Source: Methylobacterium sp. E-066
Lineage (GTDB): Bacteria; Pseudomonadota; Alphaproteobacteria; Rhizobiales; Beijerinckiaceae
Direction: 5' to 3'
DNA length: 64,000 nt
Assembly (NCBI RefSeq): GCF_022829635.1
Contig: NZ_JAKSYO010000040.1
Span: 1 to 64,000 of the forward strand
Both the position numbers and the translations under genes were made by a program. How positions within the stretch are numbered: position 1 is the stretch's first letter; each line of letters starts with the position of its first letter. The notes beneath the pieces were generated by a model. It worked only from the letters and a program-made list of their open reading frames with translations, was not told where the DNA came from and searched no databases. Of the stretch, positions 43,309-52,639 are shown in pieces.

Positions 43309-44670
43309 ATGTATTGGCGGCAGATCGCTGCGTCTTGCGTGTTCGTGGTTGCCAGCGTTCTCGCAGCACCGGCTGCCGAAGCCCCGGGCCGATACCTGCT
43401 CGGCCCGCAGGATCGGTTGACTATTCGCGTCTACGATCTGCGGCGCAACACCGGCGAGGCGTATTCGTGGACCGCGTTGAACGGAGAGTTCTCCGTGGCC
43501 GCGGATGGCACAGTGTCGATGCCTCTGATCGGCCAGATCAAGGCGGCCGGCGGGACCCCGACCGATCTGGCCGAGGCGATCGGAACCTCGCTGAAACAGG
43601 CGGCCGATCTCGCGGAAACGCCGGCGGCTTCGGTCGAGGTCGCCAGATACCGGCCGTATTATATCACCGGTGCGGTCCAGCGGCCGGGCAAGTTCGAATA
43701 TCAGCCCAGCCTGACCGTTCTCCAGGCGGTCAGCACCGCGGAGGGCCTCATGCGCGGGTTGGATCCGCGGATGATCCGGCGTGAGATCGTGACGACGCGA
43801 GGCGAGTTGCGCACGCTCGTCACGGAGCGGATCGCGCTGGCGGCCAAGCAGGCGCGGCTGGACGCGGAGATCGCCGGCGCGGACTCCGTCAGCTTCGGCG
43901 AGGATCTGAAGGCGGCCCCCGACAAGGCGCGGGCCGATCAGGCCATGCGCGGCGAGCAGCTCCTGTTCGAGACGCGGCGCAACGCGGTCAAGGCGGAGAT
44001 CGCCGCGATCGAGCAATCCATCGTCAGCTTCCGCGCCGAGATCAGCGCCCTGGAGAACAAGGCCAAATCCCTCGATCGCCAGATCGAGCTGAGCCGGGGC
44101 GAATTGAACCTCGTCAACGACCTCGTCGCCAAGGGACTCACGATCACGCCGCGCAAGCTCGCCGCCGAGCAGAGCCAAGCCGCGTTCGAGAGCAACCGGC
44201 TGGACGTTCAGGTCGCGACGTTGCGCGCTCAGCAGAGCCTGACGCGGGCCGAGCGCGACATCATCGAGCTCCGGTCCCGGTTCCGCCGCGACGCCCTGGC
44301 CGATGCGGCGGAGACGCGCCTCAAGCTCGGGCAGAACGACGAGAAGACGCTGACCGCCGGGCGGCTCTCGGCGGATGCCGAGTCGCAGATGCTCGGCAGC
44401 GGCGAGGAGGGCGGCGAGATGCTGATCCCGCGCTACGAGGTGACCCGCAGGGTCGGCGACCGGTCCAGCACTTGGTTCGCGCAGGAGGATGCCCAGGTCG
44501 AGCCCGGCGATGTCGTCCGGGTCACCCTCGTCCGGAACCCGAGCGGTCGGTCCGGGGAGGCGCCGCAAGTCTCCGGACCGCGCCGCCCGCCTGAGGGCGG
44601 CAACGCCAATCGCACCGGGCCGGCCTCCGCGGAGGCCGTGCGTCGCGCCGCGGAAAGTACGGATCGGTAG
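43309..44670 (+). CDS. Polysaccharide export protein, ExoF-like (Poly_export + SLBB + coiled coil)
   Basis: A periplasmic or outer-membrane export component of 453 aa. The signal peptide covers residues about 1-26 (VFVVASVLAAPAAEA, type I cleavage, no lipobox). The Poly_export domain (GPQDRLTIRVYDL through SMPLIGQI) and an SLBB-type segment (YYITGAVQRPGKFEY) come next. A long helical coiled coil spans about residues 165-330. This matches rhizobial ExoF rather than lipoprotein Wza. It would link to the Wzc/ExoP-like protein encoded at 47554. GGGAG precedes the ATG. Confidence 0.87.
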   Translation: MYWRQIAASCVFVVASVLAAPAAEAPGRYLLGPQDRLTIRVYDLRRNTGEAYSWTALNGEFSVAADGTVSMPLIGQIKAAGGTPTDLAEAIGTSLKQAADLAETPAASVEVARYRPYYITGAVQRPGKFEYQPSLTVLQAVSTAEGLMRGLDPRMIRREIVTTRGELRTLVTERIALAAKQARLDAEIAGADSVSFGEDLKAAPDKARADQAMRGEQLLFETRRNAVKAEIAAIEQSIVSFRAEISALENKAKSLDRQIELSRGELNLVNDLVAKGLTITPRKLAAEQSQAAFESNRLDVQVATLRAQQSLTRAERDIIELRSRFRRDALADAAETRLKLGQNDEKTLTAGRLSADAESQMLGSGEEGGEMLIPRYEVTRRVGDRSSTWFAQEDAQVEPGDVVRVTLVRNPSGRSGEAPQVSGPRRPPEGGNANRTGPASAEAVRRAAESTDR

Positions 44671-44747
44671 GACGCGATGCCGGTTCGCTCGCGGGAAGAC
44701 GCGATCCTCGGCCAAATCGTCGGTCTTCAACTCGAGGCAAGCGGATC

Positions 44748-46184
44748 ATGAGCTTCGAACCGATCGGCGCCATCACGATCGTTGTCGGGCTGTTCTGCTT
44801 GTTGTTCGGCACCCGATCGACCGTGGTGGCGTTCGTCGTGTTCTGCACGCTTGGGTCCGCCGCCGCGCTGCTGCTCGGCGGTGCCAACGTTCAGCCGGCA
44901 CACCTGTTTCTCGTCTTCCTGGCCATCTCGACGCTGTTCTGGCGCAAGACCTCCATCACGATGCTGGAGGCGCTCAAGATCACCGAGCCCGGCTTCTGGC
45001 TGCTCTGTCTGGTCCTGTACGGCGTGCTGAGCAGCTATGTCATGCCGCGGCTGTTTGCCGATGCGACCTACATCATCCCGCTCGGCACTTCGACGCATCT
45101 GAGCACCTATGACGGCGCCGTGCCGCTGGGACCGGTCTCCAGCAACCTGACCCAGCCGATCTATCTGATCGGCGACCTCGTCTGCTTCCTCATGATCGCG
45201 ACCGTCGGATCGACGCAACGGGGTCTTGCGACGCTTGCCACCGCGCTGACCGCCTACGCGGCCACCAATATCGGCTTCGGCATCCTCGACCTGCTCACGA
45301 GCGCGACCGGCACCCAGGAGGCGCTGCAATTCATCCGGAACGCTCAGTACACGTTCCATGATGAGGAGACCATCGGCACGATGCGGCGGATCATCGGCTC
45401 CTGGCCGGAAGCCTCGGCTTTCGCCAGCATGACGCTGGGGGCGCTCGGGTTCACCGGCATGCTGTGGCTCTGCGGACGCAATCCCCTCGTCACCGGGTCC
45501 TTGGCCCTGCTGTCGCTGCTGTTCGTGGTGATCTCGACCTCATCGACCGGGCTGGTCGGCTCGGTGGTCGTCCTGGGACTCCTCTACGTCACGGCCGTGC
45601 AGCGGTGCAGCATGCGCCCGCAAGATCGCTTCAGCGCCGCGGCGGTCGTCCTCGGTCCGCTGGTTCTCTGCCTGATCGTGCTGCTCGTGCTGGTCACCGA
45701 AGGCGTGGCGGAGAGGATTTACGAGTATGTCGACACGCTGATCTTGAGCAAGGCGCAGACGGATTCGGGCGTCCAGCGCTCGTACTGGAACACGCTCGCC
45801 TGGCAGAATTTCTTCGACTCACGAGGCCTCGGGGTCGGCCTCGGGACGAACCGGACCTCCAGCTTTCCGCTGGCGGTGTTGTCGAATGTCGGCGTTCCGG
45901 GCGCGGTCTTCTACCTGTTGTTCCTCGCGACCGTGTTCGGCGTCCGCCGGGGCGAGCCCCGGAGCTATTCGAGCGACGTGCGCGCAGCGTCTCGTCTCGC
46001 CTGCTTGTCCCTGCTGACCGGGAGCATCATCGCCGGGCCTACGGTCGACCAGAGCCTGCTGTTCTACGTCTTCGCCGGGGTCGCATCTGCCTGGCCGGAA
46101 CGCGAGCGGCTCCCCGCCGCGCAGTCCGCGGGGCTCGTCTCCGACCCTCTCGCCCTGGCATCGATGCGATCCGCGCTGCGGTAG
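44748..46184 (+). CDS. O-antigen ligase/polymerase-like membrane protein (Wzy/ExoQ type)
   Basis: A 478-residue multi-pass inner-membrane protein (about 10-12 segments). A large periplasmic loop lies near residues 100-135 and the region around LAWQNFFDSRGLGVGLGTNRTSSFPL resembles the Wzy_C/O-antigen-ligase loop. As the only polymerase-like gene in the locus it is the best Wzy candidate. Sequence divergence is high, as usual for Wzy. Confidence 0.75.
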   Translation: MSFEPIGAITIVVGLFCLLFGTRSTVVAFVVFCTLGSAAALLLGGANVQPAHLFLVFLAISTLFWRKTSITMLEALKITEPGFWLLCLVLYGVLSSYVMPRLFADATYIIPLGTSTHLSTYDGAVPLGPVSSNLTQPIYLIGDLVCFLMIATVGSTQRGLATLATALTAYAATNIGFGILDLLTSATGTQEALQFIRNAQYTFHDEETIGTMRRIIGSWPEASAFASMTLGALGFTGMLWLCGRNPLVTGSLALLSLLFVVISTSSTGLVGSVVVLGLLYVTAVQRCSMRPQDRFSAAAVVLGPLVLCLIVLLVLVTEGVAERIYEYVDTLILSKAQTDSGVQRSYWNTLAWQNFFDSRGLGVGLGTNRTSSFPLAVLSNVGVPGAVFYLLFLATVFGVRRGEPRSYSSDVRAASRLACLSLLTGSIIAGPTVDQSLLFYVFAGVASAWPERERLPAAQSAGLVSDPLALASMRSALR

Positions 46185-46266
46185 CGATCGGGCCTGGGTC
46201 GGACGGGACCGCGACCGGCGCGCGAGGGCGTCGGTCGCTTTCGCTGCGTTCTCTATGACGCCGCAG

Positions 46267-47394
46267 TCACGCGGCCAAATCGGCTCCGACGGCTCGCCGG
46301 ATGGCTTCGGCATGAATTTTTGCCGTGTTCTCGACGCTGTACTGCTCGATGTTGTGCCGTCGGAAGTCGGCAAACGTCTTCTCTTCGGCGATATGATCGC
46401 AGTAGTGGTTCATGGCCTCCACAAGCGCGGCTTCGTCGTTCGACGGGACCAGCTGCCCCAGGCGGCGGTCGACCAGGATGTCGCTGGGGCCGAAATCGCA
46501 ATCGGTCGAGATGACCGGGAGCCCGCACCGGAGCGCCTCGCAGATCGCCAGCGACCAGCCCTCCCATCGCGACGTGGCGACGAACACGTCGCTGGCATAC
46601 AGTGCCCGCTGCGGGTTATCCGGATGGAATTCGAGCTTGACCACCTCTGACAGGCCGAGGCGTTGGATCCGATCGGACAGGGCGGGCTCGTCGGCTCCAT
46701 GGCCGACGAGCCGCAGCCTTATGTCCTGGCGCCGTTCGTAGAGCCGGGCGAACGCGTCGATCAGGAGGTCCTGGCCCTTCTGGTAGTCGTAGCGTCCGAC
46801 ATTGACGAACGTCACCAGGCCGGCCGGCGGCTTCTCTTCGGCTGCCGGAGGCTCGAATTTCCGGACCGGGTTCGGCACCCAGACGGTCGGCCTGCGGCAG
46901 TCGAAATCCTCGGTGAAGGCTCGGAGCTGCCGGGGCGAGGTGCCGAACACCACCGTCACCTGTCGCAGGACGAGATGCCGGAGGAGGAAGAACAGGATCT
47001 TCGCTTTGAGATGTCCGTTCTCGCGGCGCGGATTTCCGTGCAGGTGCATCGCGATAGGCCGCTTTAAGCCCAGTCGCGCAAACCAGAAGATCACCGTTGG
47101 ATCGATCTGCGGGACCACGACGAGATCGTAGCGCTTGTCCCGGACGACGCTGCGGAACGCCCGCATGAGACCCAGGCGCGATGAGACCGCGCGCCTGACG
47201 ATGTTGTAGGCCCGCGGGGTGGACGGATAATTGCGGTGCTCGGATACCAGCAGGACATCGACGTCGAATGCGTCGCCGTAGGTCTTGGCGAGTTCGGTGC
47301 AGATCTCGTCATTGACCCGTTCGATGCCCGCAAAGACGCTGGTGCCGGGCTGGCAATAGAGGACTCTGATCTTTCGATCGGTCGCGGCTGGCAT
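46267..47394 (-). CDS. Glycosyltransferase family 4 protein
   Basis: A 375-residue GT-B enzyme starting MPAATDRKIRVLYCQPGTSVFAGIERV. It has MHLHGNPRRENG in the acceptor domain, VNVGRYDYQKGQDLLIDAF, and donor motif VATSRWEGWSLAICEALRCGLPV followed by DCDFGPSDIL. It converges on the polymerase gene (82-base gap) and follows the Wzc-like gene on the minus strand, so this half of the locus is a second operon. Confidence 0.88.
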   Translation of the reverse strand: MPAATDRKIRVLYCQPGTSVFAGIERVNDEICTELAKTYGDAFDVDVLLVSEHRNYPSTPRAYNIVRRAVSSRLGLMRAFRSVVRDKRYDLVVVPQIDPTVIFWFARLGLKRPIAMHLHGNPRRENGHLKAKILFFLLRHLVLRQVTVVFGTSPRQLRAFTEDFDCRRPTVWVPNPVRKFEPPAAEEKPPAGLVTFVNVGRYDYQKGQDLLIDAFARLYERRQDIRLRLVGHGADEPALSDRIQRLGLSEVVKLEFHPDNPQRALYASDVFVATSRWEGWSLAICEALRCGLPVISTDCDFGPSDILVDRRLGQLVPSNDEAALVEAMNHYCDHIAEEKTFADFRRHNIEQYSVENTAKIHAEAIRRAVGADLAA

Positions 47395-47553
47395 CAACGA
47401 TACTCCGAAGGATGGTTTGCAGGCGCGGCAATCGCCGCAAGACTGCCGCGCCGGCGAGGCTTCGCTCGGACCGTCGCAGGTCCTCCGTCGAGCCGGAGGC
47501 CGGCTCGGCTCAGGAAGGCGCGTCGGAGCATGAGCACGACGTGCAGCGGGCAA

Positions 47554-49218
47554 TCAGACGCGATTGAGGATGGCGCCGATGACGCTGGCGCCGGCGCTCC
47601 GCAACCCGTTCACGGCGTCGGACAATTCGTCGACGGTCGTGCGTCCGGCTTCGGCCACGATGACCACCGCATCGGCCCGCCGCGCGGCGGCCCGCGTCTC
47701 GGCCGAGACCGAGAGGGGCGGCAGGTCGAGGATGACGTAGCCCGTCTGCCGCATGTGCTCGATCACCTTGTGGAAGGACGGCGCACCGAGGTAGACGCGG
47801 CTGTTGACAGCCGTGTTGGGCAGGCGTGCGGGCAGCACCGCGATCCCGCCGTAATCGAGGAGCTTGGCGCCGGGAATGCGGGCGGGATCCTCGATCAGAT
47901 CCGCCAGGCAGGTCCCTTCCCAGGTGTCGAAATCGTAGGTCAGCGATCGCGGCGCGGACCCGTGCACGTCGGCGTCGATCATCGTCACCGGGCGCCCGCT
48001 CTCCTGGATGATCCGGGCCAAGTTCAATCCGATCAGCGAGGTGCCGGAATTCGCCGTGCAGCCGACCAGGGCGACGACGGTCTCGGCTTCGCCGGGGCGG
48101 CTCGACAGGGCGAGCTGGATCGAGGTCCTCAGGTCACGGATGCCCGAGGCGAAGCCGCTGTTGCCGAGCCACAGGGTCGTCGCGGATCTCAGGTCGCTCG
48201 GGCCGCGCCGGCCGGCGACGCTCTTGCGCGAGACGTCGGGCATGACGGCGAGGCAGGGAACGCCAACGCGCTGGACGAGATCCTGCGGCGTCCGGATCCG
48301 TCGATCCAGGGCCTGCCGGAGGGCGACGGCCAAAAGTCCGCCGACGAGACCCACCGTCAGGCCGAGGCCGAGGATCAGCGTCTTGCGGGGCGCCGACGGC
48401 GTGAGGGGCTGGAGCGCCGCGCCGATCACGCGGGCATCGGCATCCGGTGTCGGCGCGTCGGGCAGGCTTCCACTGGAAACCGCGGCCGCCGCAGACCGCG
48501 CCTGCGACGACAAGGCGTTGACGCGGCCCTGCAGGAATTCCGCGCCGTTCTTGGCGGCATCGGCCTTCGCGGCGATCGATTGCCAGAGGTAGGCCGAGAC
48601 GGCCGCGTTCGCGACCCGTCGCGCCAAGTCGGCGTTCGGGGAGGTGTAGGCGACCTCCACGACGTAGGATTGGCCGACCCGGCGCACGGTGAATTGCTGC
48701 GCGAAGGTCTCGAACTGCCGCTGCTGCACGACCTCGGGGGTCGGCGGCGGCGGTTCCGGAATGCCGAGCAGGGATTTGAGGCTCAAGCGCCGCGTCTCGG
48801 CCTTGCCGGAGGGCGGCGTGCCGAATTCGGGATTGTTCGCGAGCCCGAGGCTGTTGAACACGTTGGACAGGAGGCGCTCGGAGCGCAGGACCTGGAGTTC
48901 GCTCTCGGCCCGGCCGACATCGAGGCTCGGCGCCAGCGAGCCTTCCGGCGACCCCGAACCGGCTTGGCGTCGCGGTTCCAGGAGCAGCGTCGCGGTCGCC
49001 GTGAAGAGCGGCGTCGCGGTCATCGCGTAAAGCAGGGCGACGCCGACGCAGAACAGGATCCACAGGGCCACGACGAACTTGTGGCGCTTGGCCGCCTTCA
49101 GGGCGGCCGAGATCACCGCCAGGGGGCCATCCGGCACGCCCACGGAGGCCGCCTCCGGGAACGGCCAGACCGCCTGAGGCCGCTCCGGCGCGATCCGATT
49201 TTGATTGTGCACGGTCAT
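47554..49218 (-). CDS. Wzz/Wzc (ExoP)-like chain-length protein with degenerate BY-kinase Walker A
   Basis: A 554-residue inner-membrane co-polymerase. The Wzz domain has TM1 at about 48-66, a periplasmic part containing GRAESELQVLRSERLL, and TM2 at about 285-303. The cytosolic P-loop domain keeps Walker A' MIDADVHG and Walker B YVILDLPPL. The Walker A reads GCTANSGTS at residues 386-394, so the invariant Lys is Thr393. The C-terminus ends GAILNRV without a Tyr cluster. ATP binding and autophosphorylation are therefore doubtful. It probably regulates chain length with the ExoF-like protein. Confidence 0.88.
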   Translation of the reverse strand: MTVHNQNRIAPERPQAVWPFPEAASVGVPDGPLAVISAALKAAKRHKFVVALWILFCVGVALLYAMTATPLFTATATLLLEPRRQAGSGSPEGSLAPSLDVGRAESELQVLRSERLLSNVFNSLGLANNPEFGTPPSGKAETRRLSLKSLLGIPEPPPPTPEVVQQRQFETFAQQFTVRRVGQSYVVEVAYTSPNADLARRVANAAVSAYLWQSIAAKADAAKNGAEFLQGRVNALSSQARSAAAAVSSGSLPDAPTPDADARVIGAALQPLTPSAPRKTLILGLGLTVGLVGGLLAVALRQALDRRIRTPQDLVQRVGVPCLAVMPDVSRKSVAGRRGPSDLRSATTLWLGNSGFASGIRDLRTSIQLALSSRPGEAETVVALVGCTANSGTSLIGLNLARIIQESGRPVTMIDADVHGSAPRSLTYDFDTWEGTCLADLIEDPARIPGAKLLDYGGIAVLPARLPNTAVNSRVYLGAPSFHKVIEHMRQTGYVILDLPPLSVSAETRAAARRADAVVIVAEAGRTTVDELSDAVNGLRSAGASVIGAILNRV

Positions 49219-51227
49219 CTCACGGCTTTCGGTCGGATCTGCAGGGCCCGCTCGGGTTCGAGCCGTCCCAGGAGGGCGTCGGCCGCGCCCCGTAGATTGC
49301 CCCGTAAACGGCCGCGCCGATCGATGAACGGTTCCGGGACAGCCGATCGCGCCAGATTGCTAGTGAAATTCCGAAATAAATGATCCAGCACCTGAGCGTA
49401 AGTCATCGTTCCCTTACGCAGCATGTACAGGGGATTAACCACCTGCGAATAGCCGAGCCGATCGCCGGCGATCCGCCCGCCCTTGACACCCATATGGACG
49501 CCGCGCGCCGCCATGCATTTCACGAGCCGTCCGCCCTTGGCTCTCAGGGCTGCGCCGAAATCGCGGTCCTCCAGCCAGCCATACAGGACCAGGCGCTCGT
49601 CGAACCGCAGGGTCCCGATGGCGGAGCGCCGGAACGCCATGTTGCAACCGTAGGGGCTGAACGGCTCGATCATCGGCGCCGATTCGACCGGCCCGGTCGC
49701 CGCGAGGAGGCGATCGACCTCGGCGAAGCTCAGACCAGGGCCCTTGATACCGTCCGCCAGCACGTCGCCCGTGAAGCCGACGATGTCCGCCTCGTCGCGG
49801 AATGTCCGGGCCGCGACTTCGAGCCAGTTGGGCTCGGGCACGAAATCGTCGTCGAAGAAGGTGACGATCTCGATTCCGTCGGGCAGGGCGGCCAGCGCCG
49901 TGTTGCGCTGCGCCGCAAGACCGGGGCGGCCGGTCAGCACCGTGACGTCGCCCCAGCTGGCCGCGTCGCCGGCATCCTCCGGCTTGATACATGAGATGAT
50001 CACGGCGGCGGGCTTGTAGGTCTGCCGATCGAGGATGCGCCGCAGCGTCTGCGCCACGACCTCCGGGCGCCCCAGGGTCGCTATGACCACGGCGATGCTG
50101 GGCGGCGCCGACGCGGTGCGCGGGCGCCCGACATCCCTCCGCCCGGGCGAGCGCATCACGTCCAGGTAGCCCTGCGCCGTGTCGGCCCAGGAAAACCGGG
50201 CCGCCTGAATGCGGCCGCGGCCGATCAGGTCTTCCCGAAGCGTGGCGCTCGCCAGCAGGGCCCGGACATGCGCCAGCCAGAGTTCCGGCTGGTCGGGAGG
50301 CGCCAGGAGCGCGGCGGTGCCGCAGATTTCCGGCAGGCTGGCGCGATCGGTCGAGATGACCGGGCAGCCCCGGGCCATCGCCTCCAGCGCCGGCAGGCCG
50401 AAGCCCTCGGTCAGCGAGGGAAAGGCCAGGCATAGGGCGCGTTCGAGCAGGTAGGCGAGATCGTGATCGGTGACGAAGCCGAGATGCTGGACGTTGTCGC
50501 TGCGCTGCAGCTCTTCCGCCGCGAAGATGCCCGCTTGGCCGCCGGCGATGATCAGGTCGACACCGAGGCTCGCGAACTCGCGCGCCAAGCCGAGCAGCAG
50601 GCCGAGATTCTTGTGGCGCGCGCGCGAGCCGAGCGCCAGCACGAACGGGCGCTCGGTGCCGTCCGGATTGCGGCGCAGCGCCGACGGCGCCCGGGTCGCC
50701 TGGTCCGGGTCCCAGGCGTGGACGTGCTCGTGCCCGTTGGGCAGGACGAGGATGTCGGACGCCTTCACCGACAGATGCTGCGCGATCTGCCCGGCCGAGA
50801 AGCTCGAGACGGTGGCGATCCGCGCCGCGCGCCGCGCCAGCAGGGGCTGGAGCGTCTTGTAGAAGGCGCGGAACGAGGCGCTGTAGCTCTCCGGTTCGAG
50901 GAAGACGTTCGCGTCGTGGATGCAGACGACTTGGTCGGCCCTGAGGGCGGGCGCGGTGTTGCAGAGGTTGAGCAACCGGCCCGGCCAAGCGCGCGGCAGG
51001 GCGACCTGCTCCCAGGCATGGCCGCCCGAGCGGCCGATGACCTTGAGCGGCGTCCCAGCGAAGCCGGGATCCTGGGCGCCGGGCGGTGCCAGCAGGGGAA
51101 TCGTGGCCCCGCGCGCGGCCACGGCCTGGCTCATCGCCCGGGTCACGTTCCATGCGTAGCGCTGAACGCCGGTCATCGGTTGCGTCAGGAAGCGACCATT
51201 GATCCCGAACGATTCAGCCGCCGTCAT
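49215..51227 (-). CDS. GT4-GT2 bifunctional glycosyltransferase fusion
   Basis: One 670-residue frame holds two full transferases. Residues about 5-370 are GT-B/GT4 (VLALGSRARHKNLGLLLGLA, FPSLTEGFGLPALEAMARGC). Residues about 375-640 are GT-A/GT2 (IAVVIATLGRPEVVAQTLRR, TFFDDDFVPEPNWLE with the DxD, then YGWLEDRDFGAAL). The overlap with the Wzc-like gene is ATGA. The two activities would add successive sugars. The gene starts at 51227; upstream DNA is AT-rich and intergenic. Confidence 0.88.
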   Translation of the reverse strand: MTAAESFGINGRFLTQPMTGVQRYAWNVTRAMSQAVAARGATIPLLAPPGAQDPGFAGTPLKVIGRSGGHAWEQVALPRAWPGRLLNLCNTAPALRADQVVCIHDANVFLEPESYSASFRAFYKTLQPLLARRAARIATVSSFSAGQIAQHLSVKASDILVLPNGHEHVHAWDPDQATRAPSALRRNPDGTERPFVLALGSRARHKNLGLLLGLAREFASLGVDLIIAGGQAGIFAAEELQRSDNVQHLGFVTDHDLAYLLERALCLAFPSLTEGFGLPALEAMARGCPVISTDRASLPEICGTAALLAPPDQPELWLAHVRALLASATLREDLIGRGRIQAARFSWADTAQGYLDVMRSPGRRDVGRPRTASAPPSIAVVIATLGRPEVVAQTLRRILDRQTYKPAAVIISCIKPEDAGDAASWGDVTVLTGRPGLAAQRNTALAALPDGIEIVTFFDDDFVPEPNWLEVAARTFRDEADIVGFTGDVLADGIKGPGLSFAEVDRLLAATGPVESAPMIEPFSPYGCNMAFRRSAIGTLRFDERLVLYGWLEDRDFGAALRAKGGRLVKCMAARGVHMGVKGGRIAGDRLGYSQVVNPLYMLRKGTMTYAQVLDHLFRNFTSNLARSAVPEPFIDRRGRLRGNLRGAADALLGRLEPERALQIRPKAVR

Positions 51228-51381
51228 ACTAACGATATACTCCTATCGATATTCGAACTATAATTTTTGAATTGAACCGACATCGGCGGCAATGCTTCTG
51301 AGTATTTGGGGTGTTCAATGACACCCTCTCAAGCCGCCGCTTCGGTTTCAACTGCTACAACCCGTTTTGCACAATCGCGGC

Positions 51382-51393
51382 ACTATTAATAGT
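51382..51393. promoter_or_regulatory. Palindrome in the promoter region of the minus-strand glycosyltransferase operon
   Basis: ACTATTAATAGT is a perfect 12-bp palindrome in the AT-rich gap 51228-51526, about 155 bases upstream of the GT4-GT2 start. GGGTGT-TCAATG-ACACCC at 51309-51326 is a second dyad in the same gap. No gene is present in the gap. Confidence 0.3.
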
Positions 51394-51526
51394 AAACACT
51401 CCTTGAGGAAACGATCCTTACGCTATCTCCAGGCCGTGTACAAGAAATGGCCGTCGCGCATCAGCACGGCGCGGCTGCGGCGCGACCCCTGCGGCCGAGG
51501 ATCGTCCGGGTCGCGGCCGGCCCGGC

Positions 51527-52219
51527 TCACTCGGCCAGAACCAGCAGGGAATAGCCGCCGAGGATCCGCACGGTGAGGTCCTGGTTCAGCGCGAACAGGG
51601 CCTGGCGCGGGATTTTCATGAGCCGGCTCGACGTGGCCTGATTGGGCAGTTCGAGGCGTCCGGCTGTGTAGGCGTGGTCGATGATCGTGTATCCGCAATC
51701 CCTCAAGGTCGCGAGCGCCGATTCCTTGAAGAAGTAGTGTAAATGCCCGACGCCCTTCCGGAGATTCATGATCGGCCGTTCCCGTAACAGCGACTGCACC
51801 GACAGATCGAGCGGGATGTGGAAGATCTTGTACTTGGCGAGGGGCCGCAATTTTTCGGCGAAGCCGATGTAATCCTCGACGTGCTCGATGACGTCGATCA
51901 CCAGCATCAGGTCGAACGGCGATGCCGCGGCGTCGAACACGCTTTCGAGGTAGAATTTGGTCCGGCCGGTCTGCTTCCTCTTGGCCCGCTGATAGGCATG
52001 CGGGGAGACCTCGTAGCCGTAACCCTTTGAGAAACCGAAGGACCGCTCCAGGTTGAGAAGGATCTCCCCGGTTCCGCAGCCGACCTCACAGAGCCGATCG
52101 AACGTGATCGCGTTCTTATTGATGATCTGTGCGATCTGCTTCGCTTTCCAGGGCGCGTCTTCCTCGTGCCAGCTCGGATTGTTCTCCGCGTAGGTCTCGG
52201 TCTGATATATTTCTAACAT
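51527..52219 (-). CDS. Class I SAM-dependent methyltransferase
   Basis: A 230-residue Rossmann methyltransferase with motif I CEVGCGTGEIL (near residue 44), motif II EVSP, and the LVIDVIEHVEDY post-motif. It resembles the Methyltransf_11/UbiG-like group commonly placed in polysaccharide clusters. A sugar O-methylation is likely but not shown. It has a 420-base upstream gap, so it probably has its own promoter. Confidence 0.87.
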   Translation of the reverse strand: MLEIYQTETYAENNPSWHEEDAPWKAKQIAQIINKNAITFDRLCEVGCGTGEILLNLERSFGFSKGYGYEVSPHAYQRAKRKQTGRTKFYLESVFDAAASPFDLMLVIDVIEHVEDYIGFAEKLRPLAKYKIFHIPLDLSVQSLLRERPIMNLRKGVGHLHYFFKESALATLRDCGYTIIDHAYTAGRLELPNQATSSRLMKIPRQALFALNQDLTVRILGGYSLLVLAE

Positions 52220-52639
52220 GGTAATACGTCCCTGGCATCCGTGTGACGGGGAACTGCGTTCATCCGGTCATTAACGTTTGGCGGCCGATATAATTTCGCC
52301 GCGCTTTGGATTTTGTAGCTCTGATGCCTGTTGGCGCAATCATTCAATCGAAATATCAACTGCTTAACGGCAAGATCGTTAAAGCCGAATCGGTACGTAA
52401 TTTACTGAACGAGCAATTCTGTCGCGCTATCCGGACGACAACAATCGTGGGCGATGCTGTCGAGCCGAACCGACCTCGCTGGCCGGCGAGCCGAGCGAGC
52501 GGATGGATCAGCTGCTCGGAATCTTTAGCGGCGCAGAGAAATGAGCTACATCCGGATCAGTACTTATATCCGTGTTCTGCGCAGCGATTTCAGCCTGGGC
52601 CAGGGCGGCGGTCGCCGGTTCCCTCCGACGGCGAATCTC
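52220..52639. other. 420-bp AT-richer gap, no gene seen
   Basis: It lies upstream of the methyltransferase and downstream of the HAD-associated gene. The part at 52290-52470 is clearly AT-richer than its surroundings and contains ATATAATTTC-like promoter material on both strands. Plus-strand frames start weakly and are not protein-like. Confidence 0.5.

Noticed and set aside
47236-49383. A 715-codon plus-strand frame antisense to the Wzc-like gene
   Set aside because: No domain, shadow-type composition, and the opposite strand carries transmembrane, Walker-type and overlap evidence.
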